Positions 40,601 through 49,600 of a stretch of DNA of 64,000 bases are shown here, piece after piece. Both the position numbers and the translations under genes were made by a program. The notes beneath the pieces are model-generated. The model had not been told where the DNA came from. It ran no database searches and was given only the letters and a program-made list of their open reading frames with translations. The stretch lies in NCBI GenBank assembly GCA_964023205.1, contig OZ026839.1:16522386-16586385 (forward strand). The letters are read 5' to 3'. Every line of letters begins with the position of its first letter. The first letter of the stretch is position 1. Source of the DNA: Lutraria lutraria (lineage: Eukaryota; Mollusca; Bivalvia; Venerida; Mactridae).

Positions 40601-43600
40601 ACTATATGCTTGAGAAACTGCAAACTTCTCTACTGTGTGCTTGGGATGTTACAAACGTATTAACTGAATGTTTACAACATTGCAAAATTCTATACCATAA
40701 GTTTTAGTATTGCAAAAAAAGTTTAATATGGTTTAATAATGTAGCAAAATTTTATCCTATGAGTCTAAAATTTTGCTAATGTACATACAAAACAAAAATT
40801 TATACTACGAGTTAATAATTTTTCAAACTTCTATACTACGAGTTCATGATATTGCAGACATTTTTACTGTTTGTTTGTAATAATGTTAAATTTTACAATG
40901 TATGTCTTAATATTGCTAAATTGTATAATGTTTGTCAATGACATTGCTTAAGACTATACTGCACGTTTGTGATATAGAAAACACATACATAACGAGTTTA
41001 TAATATTGTAGAATTCTATTCTGTATGTTTATAATATCGCAAATTTCTGCACTGTATGTTTATAATATTGTATTTCAATATTTCAAAAGCAGCTATAGTT
41101 TCCATCTATTTTAGGTTGATGTGTTTTAACAGTTTTGTAAAACCATTACTGAAATCTTTAACATTATGATGGACGTGTTCATTGATATCGTTTTTCAGGG
41201 TCATTTTTAGCTTATCCAGACAGACTTGCACTCGATCCCAGCACTGGTAATCTATATTATACAGCTATATCCTATTACGCTGCCTATGAAACATCGACCT
41301 ATTACGGCAGTTACATTGGTGTGATAAATACAAACGGAGAAACAGCAGTTGTCTATTGGGACGGCCATAGACCACGTGATATAGTTCTTGATCCATCTGC
41401 TGGGTAAAGATTGCCATACATTGTATTTCGAATTGCTTCCTGTGAACAAACTTTAAATGTGTTATTGTTTTACAAACCACGGTATTAGATCACGTGATAA
41501 TATAAGTATCTTACACAATTATGTGATGTCCATGTTTATTAAAAGTTTAAACAATAACATGTGCTGATGTTTTAATATATTTCAATGACCTTGTTGTAGC
41601 ATCGAAGTTGTGGCTTTCTACTCATTTCAATAAATTAAAAATACTAAAAAATTGTAACCAATTCAGAACGATTTGCAGTTTTATTTGTCATAATGCATTA
41701 ATTATTTAGTGTCATACTGTTTGTTACAGCTATATGTTTTGGACTGACCATGGTAGCAGTGCACCTGGGATATATAGAGCAAATATGGATGGTACTGAAA
41801 AAGTAGATTTACATACAACAGATGTTGTCTGGCCAAATGGTTTAGCAATAGATAACGTCGGTAAGTGATCTAAAATGTTACTAGTATCTAAATTAGTCAT
41901 TTTTTGGTAATTATAATTTACTGTATAATATATTAACAATGTGAATACCATAGAACATGCATACATTACCTTGGAAAAACAAAATGTCATTTGCGATATA
42001 GATCTAGAATATCATTGAACGGCACTGCAACCCATCTTCACATAAGGCGGCAATACGTTACTTAGCAATTTATAAACTTAATAGTACTAATCTGTTGATG
42101 GAGATATTCAAAGTACTTGATAATTTTCATCCGTGACCTACTGTTTGAAGTTATTACATGTTTCAAAATAAATGTATCTCATTGAGAGATCAGTACTTAC
42201 TATAGTAGTTGTGAATATAGATGTTGTAACGTCAACTATCCACCTTATATAACTGATATATCATTGATAGATTATAATAACCAAATACAAACAAGATTAT
42301 TCACCCCTTGTTGTTATATTTGTTTAGAGAAGACGATTTATTGGGTGGATGGATATTTAGATCGTATATATAGTAGCGACTACAGTGGTGAGAATAGACG
42401 TATCTTTCTTCAAGTTAAAAAAGGACTACAGATGACTGACATTGATTTAGTGGAGGATTATCTCTACTTTACAGCATCCGGCAAAAAGTATATACAATTT
42501 TATCATCCAGTCATTTTATCAAATATTTGCTAAAAGATAAAAGAAATGATCTCAAAATCTATTTTTGTATATGGTATAGGACAGATGCTGTCTGTGTCAG
42601 GTAGTTACGCAAATGTATCTCGTCAACAAAAGACATTGTTTAGCATTAGATTAATACATACATAACAATTTCATTTTTTACAATATACAATAAATGCATA
42701 CATCCGTAATATATCTGGTGCGTTGTCTAACGTCATAATACATATGTATATTATTTCACATGATGATATTAACAGGTATAAGATACAAACTAAGAAATAC
42801 ATATTTTATTTGCCATTTTCTTTTGTGAATTTAGTACAATAACTAGGATTCATAAGAATGACAAGAATGACATAAAACAAATAGGACCGGCAGCAAGTCT
42901 TGGTGTTTTATATGCATTAGATGTATACAGTTCAACAGCCAAAACAAATTTACAAGGTAGGTATACCCCCTGAAGAATACTGTTTTATAATTTTGCGTTT
43001 TTTGAATGCGGTGCTCTTTCACCGGAATGAGGAGTTTTATGCCTCCTTATAGTAATATGTACCAGTGGAAGGGGCTTGAATTTTATGAATACTGACCTCT
43101 ATAATATACTAAACACTTTCTCATATCAGTAATGTATAGCAGTATTTTTGATATTAGAATTTCAATAAATACTGACAATATTGATATATTTGTATCATTT
43201 CAGTAAACACTGATTGTGCACGGAATAATGGTGGATGTAGTCATTTCTGTTTCCCAACAAATAGTGGTTTTTCGTGTGGTTGTGAATTTTACTACACTCT
43301 GCTTGGTGACGGGAAGACGTGTGAAAATGGTATTTTCATATTCATGTTTTATACACACACATTTTATAACACACATTTAATACATGCCAATTTTATACAC
43401 ACATATTTGATATTTACATTCACTCTAGCATCTAAACCGACGATTCTGACGTTGTCAGTGATAGCGCGTACTTATATTCTTACCGTACTATACTTGTCTA
43501 GTAACGCACATGTGTTAACATTAACAACCCCTGTTTGTTTACAATATTCGAGAACTTACTTTTTGACACAAGAACGTGCAGGGAGTCAGGGACCCGCCTC

Positions 43601-46600
43601 CATGGTCAAGTGATTAAGGTTGATGCCTTCAAATCACTGTAACCTCTCACTGTAACCTCTCACTGAAAGAGGGTCGTGGGTTTGAGCCCCGCTACCGACC
43701 ATGTCTCTTAATGTGAGAAGGTAGGCAGTTGCTTACAGAGGATGGGAGTCTAGTACTGGTTCTTCCCAGGAAAGATGGTTTGGTGAACTGTCCGCCTCAT
43801 ATGACTCTGAATGTTGAAAAGCGGCGTAAAACTCGTTATGAACAAAAACAAACAAACCAAGATATGGATCAATAAGAACTGTCCCTGTATTACATGTATT
43901 TTCTAAATGAGAGACAAGGACAATACAAACGTTGTCTCATAAAAATACTCAATTCAACAGTTCATTACCGGATGATTGTTTACTACCTATTCAATGTGGT
44001 CATGTAGGCCAGTTAACACTGATATACAGTAGTCCATCAACATAAGAGGATGTTTTCTCTATATTCTACCATCGTAACGTTAAAGAATGCTTTGTACACG
44101 CTACATACTTTCACATGCCACATGTAGTACTTTGTGACTGGAGTTAATAATTGGTTATGGTCGTATAATTGAATTACTTGTCAAGACGTCATTGACTAGC
44201 TGTATGTTTATTTTCTTAGTGAGCATATAATATACCATTGGGACTTCGTTCATGTCTCCATTACTTCATGTTGCGGATAAGGTTGACAGACGAGCGTTGT
44301 AATCCAGTACAGGTTGTCTGTAAACTATGATGGAACACAATCAATTATACAAACATTGTATTCTTCAAAGCTTATTATTTGTCTTATCCAAGTCATATGA
44401 TATTATAGTAAACGTTTTTGGTTCGTGTGGTCATTTAAGGACTTAATAACATGATGGCTTCCCATAATCCTACTGATCAATTACGTGTACATGTATTTTC
44501 GGATTTATTTGAGTGTAAACATTTCAGTGTACAGTATGTATCGAAAGGGAAAACACTAAAATTGAATGCAATGTAGCCAGTCATACACGACATCCAAAAT
44601 ATAGAAAACTAAAATTTCAGATGGAATAAATTTACAAATACATATTTTATATCAGGTCGAATACAAAGTTGTGTTTATAGAGGTTTTCTGATTTATTAAG
44701 CAAACTTGTCAGATAGAGAATCAGTCAGTTTAACACAGGTACTAAATGAATCACAAGAAATGGAAAATGAACATAATGGAAGCAGATTCAGTGCTTCAAA
44801 TTCGACACGTGGGTATTTAAAGCCCCATTAGCTTTTGAAATTTAGTAATACAGAACAATATATGTTATGATAGTAAAATATAAGAAATATAATTTATTTG
44901 CTCTAAAACATATTTACACAATGCCTTTCTTTAACAACATCTCGTAGAAATGTTGTCAGACGCTTTTTCTTCTTTTTGCAATATCATTGAAAAAATTATT
45001 GTGCTATAATTCAATATGTACTAAGTGATTAAAAAAGAAAATTTTGGATTGTTTTTATTGCAAGTATAAGTCAATTTCACTGATATCTTACTAGGTAAAA
45101 TAAGACCTACTTTAATTTTAACATCCAAAATGCTAATGGGGCTTTAACAATAGCGGCTAAAATACTGACGAACAATAGCGAATAATTAATCGAAATACAA
45201 GAGAGAAACCCCAAGCTGTGTAGATACTGATACTTTCCAAAACATGGGTACCGATGACATTTTGGTGGAAATTTTCTTTTTGAAAGAAATTGGTTGCTAT
45301 GTTTATGTAATGTCATCTGAGTCGAATTTACTTTACCGTAAATTATATCATAATTGTTCAAATAATAGTATTCAGTATATTTGATCAATAGTTTAACAGG
45401 GTGAGCTGTTAGTATTTGCCTTTCGTCCATCCGTCCGTCCGTTCAGATTTAAACGACTTTTCCTCTGAAACGAGTGTGTCAAATTTGAAGAGACACCAGA
45501 AGAATGATCTTTGGATGGTCCTCAACAATAGTTGCTAAAAGAATGTTCTTCCATGCAGAACTCTGGTTTCAATGGCAACCAAAAAAAACACTTTAAAAAG
45601 TACTTTTGTCTAAAACAACGTGGTCTAAAACGTAATATTTGACATTGAGTGTCGTCTACAGGCCTTGTAATAAAATTGCTAAAATAATGTCCCTGAGGTC
45701 TTAATTGGCCCCGTCCCAAGGGTCACATCTTTATATAGATTTATAAAGGAAAATAAAAACAATCTTGTCCGAAAGCACTAGATTTAGAGCTTAGTATTGT
45801 AGGAAGCAACATCTACAGACAATTTAACAAAGTTGCTAAGATAATGTCCCTTGCTTCATAATAAGCCCCGCCCCAGAGGTCACATGTCTTATATAGATTT
45901 ATGAAGCAGAGTAGTTTTTTTAAGCACACAAGGTTTAGAGCTTACATATTTGGTAATGAGAAACATCTAGAGACCATCTAACAATGTAATCACTTTTTTT
46001 TCAGACACAATTTACACCAATCCTTAAGTAATGTAAGTAAGTCATGAATGGTAAAAATTATATTAAAATTATATATAGATTGTTGCTAATTGTGTCTGAA
46101 CATTATTTGTAATCCATTAGGTGTAAAGTTTAAGACTACTAATATATCACTATCCAATAATGAATCTATCTCATGTTTCAGCTAATCGGTGTCCATTGTT
46201 CATACCTAATGGAGCAATTCTCGAGAATGATAGGTGTGTTGGTGGTGAAGGTAATAATTGTAACTATGTGTGCGATGATGGATACAAACCTAAGTCAAAT
46301 AAAACGTATGTAACATGTACATCAGAATTGGACAGTGAAATGATTGGACAGTTAAAATGGGACATGACTGATCCATGTGAAGGTAAGCAAAGTCAAATCA
46401 AATAAACGTTAATGTTCAGATTTTGTAAAAAGTATGAATCCAACCTAGACAATTACTTAATAATATCGTACATCACCCTAATTAGTTTAATCTAATTGAA
46501 GACGATGACGTGAGGTTTTCCACTAGACTAAAGAAAAATCAAAATAGATGTTTGAGAAAAAAGTCTGTAAATCAAAATAAACTCGAGAACTATATTCCTG

Positions 46601-49600
46601 GTTAAAGCCAGGATGAACAAAAGTGGAAGCCATGAGGTTATATCAGAACTTTTTAGAAATCACCTTCTTCAGTGCTAATGAATAAGTCAACAAACTTTTA
46701 CAGATCGGCACGTATGTCTAAAATACAATGTAGATCATACATGAACATTTCCTTGCAATACAGGTTAGTCTGAACTTGTGTTTTACCACTGGGTCTATCT
46801 AGGGACATCCAGGTATTAAAACAACAGTTGAAAATACTGCCACGATATTGCTTTAGTTAATTCTAACATTTTATGTCTTTGTTCAGAGATCAAATGTCCG
46901 GAATATGTCGGTAGAGGAGTTATTGATACACAATGTAAAAGAGTTCCAGGTACCATCTGTAATTACACGTGTGCCAATGGATATATACCAAGTAGAGCCA
47001 AGACAGCATTGACGTGCAAACCCAATGGCAAATGGAATATTTCATCAGCAATTGAATCTCATTGTATAAGTAAGATATCATCTTTTATTATTTTTGTTTC
47101 AAAAACAATGTACTTCAATCTTTTAGAAATTAAGAAATTAAGTGAGTTAGAAAGTGTAACCATTGTAAATACAATGTACATCCAAAAACTCATAAATGTG
47201 CCTTTTCTTACGAACACAGTTATTTACATTTGCACCTACAATGTATACTAAATATTTTTATCCCATCGGTCGTATTTTGGCTCGACACATACATATTTGA
47301 AAGTGACTAATAGATGTCTTCTTTCTTTTTCAGAAGTGCTTTGTCCAAACAAAATCTCAGATGGTGTTATTAACAAACCTTGTTCATTATTTCCCGAAAC
47401 AGTATGTACGTTTACATGCAACAATGGATTTAAAATTAATCCTAAGAGTGTACATTTAATTTGTGGAATAGATGGCCAATGGAATTCTACGACTAATGGT
47501 ACTGCGCCATGCATAGGTATGTTATTTGTTAGTCCAGCATGTATCTGTTTCCATATATCGTTACACCCAGTTTGAAAGATATCGTTTTCCAATAGACAAT
47601 AATTATGTAATTATGTCATATGTGATATAACAATTATGTCTTTAGTTTTCTGTCCTAATGAATCTCATGATGTAAGCATTGGACTGTAGGTTTTCCCTCC
47701 ATACGTCTGTCCGTCTGTCTGTCCACCTCAAACTGGATCCTGCAATAGCATAAACACTATTCATGCAAGAAATGAAACAGCTTGATATGTAAATTGGCGG
47801 TAATATGGAGTTTATGCACATTATTTTGTTTTTCCATCAGGTAAAATTGTGGTTGCTATGGTAACAGTAAAAGTCAAAATATGACCGCAAAATCTTAATA
47901 TTGTGATAACATAAACACTTTTCAAGCTAGGTTGGTGAAATTTGGTATGTGAGTGTGTATACGCATAGATGACAATATTGAGATAGTGTGTGTTAATAAC
48001 TTACCATAGATATTCTTTGTCTGGATAGTTCCAAATTTTAGGATTTCTCCAACCAGTCACTTTCAATGCACAAGTAGGGGACTTGTGTGTTGCGAGCAAA
48101 ACCAGTGACTAGTTTTTCCTTTACCTCCAGTGATTGTTAGTCTATGAGATTACAATAGGGAGAAAATATTTATTTCATTTCCCATCGATCACATTATGAA
48201 TATCTTCTTTGAAGTCCCTCTCTTTAAATACATGTTTGCACCTCGTTTCACATTCCCAGCTGGTAATAACTGGATCCTGTGATAACTTAATACTATTCAA
48301 GCAAGGTTAGTGAAACTTGGTATGTGAATTGGGGACAATGTGGAGAATATGCACATCATTTTGTTCTTCCCTCAAATAAAAAATGTGGTTACTATGGTAA
48401 CGGAAAGTCAAAATATTGCCGCAAAATATTGATCCAGTGATAACTTAAACATTAATCATGCTAGGGTACATGTATGTGATATGTACGTAATATATAGCGT
48501 ATGTTGATACCAAAGCATGGATATCCTTTGACTGGACTGGCAGTTCTAAACACCAGTCATTGTCAAACAAAATTCAGGAGAGTAAACTGGAGTCACCATG
48601 TACGTCCGTGCTTGTGTGCATGTGTGCGTTCGTTGATCCGGTTGAATAACTATGTTGTCCATTGGTGGATTTTGAAAATACATGTACATGGCAGAACTGC
48701 ATTGAAATGTGGCGAGGTGTCGTGCACAATATCCAGGTCCATACCTCCAAGGTCGAGGTCACACTTAGAGGTAAAAGTTAAAATAATGGGTATACTCTTC
48801 GTGTCCGCTCAGTAACTTTGGCATCTAATGGTGGATTTCGTACCTCCAAGCTGATGGTCACCACTTGGTGGTGATAGGTTAAAATTGGGTCTTTTTATGC
48901 ACCCCGGTAGGGTGGCGTATTAATTATAGCAGTGGCATTATCTGTTCGGACGTTCTCACGAGACCTAAATTATGGTAATTAAATGTACCGCCTTTTATCT
49001 TCTTTTTACCTTTTTAACCCCACAAGCAATTTTGTTGCATCACACAAGCAGCAATTTTTCGACAATGGTGGTTTGTACGCACTGAAACCTCATAACGTAA
49101 AATTGTTCATACCCTAACCCTATGATGTCTTCTGGGTGCATACGTCTGTCCAACTTTTCTTGTTATTGTACTTCGCCATCAATTCTTATTCTGTTTTAAC
49201 CAAACTGTCACAAAATGATCTGTATCTAGTGTTGTAGTGCATATTCTCCGGTTTTTGTATTCGGTCAATTTTGGCAGAGGTATTGGCCTCTGTTTATTTT
49301 TTACCTTCCAATTCTTCTGTCCTCGAAAGTTTCATGTATTGAACAATATGTGCATTAGTGTACATTCTCCGACTTTTGCTGTTAGATCATGTTTTGCAGA
49401 GACTATTGCCAGTACAGTTGTTAAATTTGAACTTACAATGCTTCAGAGCTCAATTGTGATTTCCATCAAACTTTTAAAGACATCAAGAAATCAAGTCCGC
49501 ATCTTTAAGTAATAGCCAATAGCATTTCTAAAAAAACCTTTGTACCTCAGCTTTAAAGGGGCATACCCTACAACTTGGTGCATCTAGAATCAAGGCAAAA

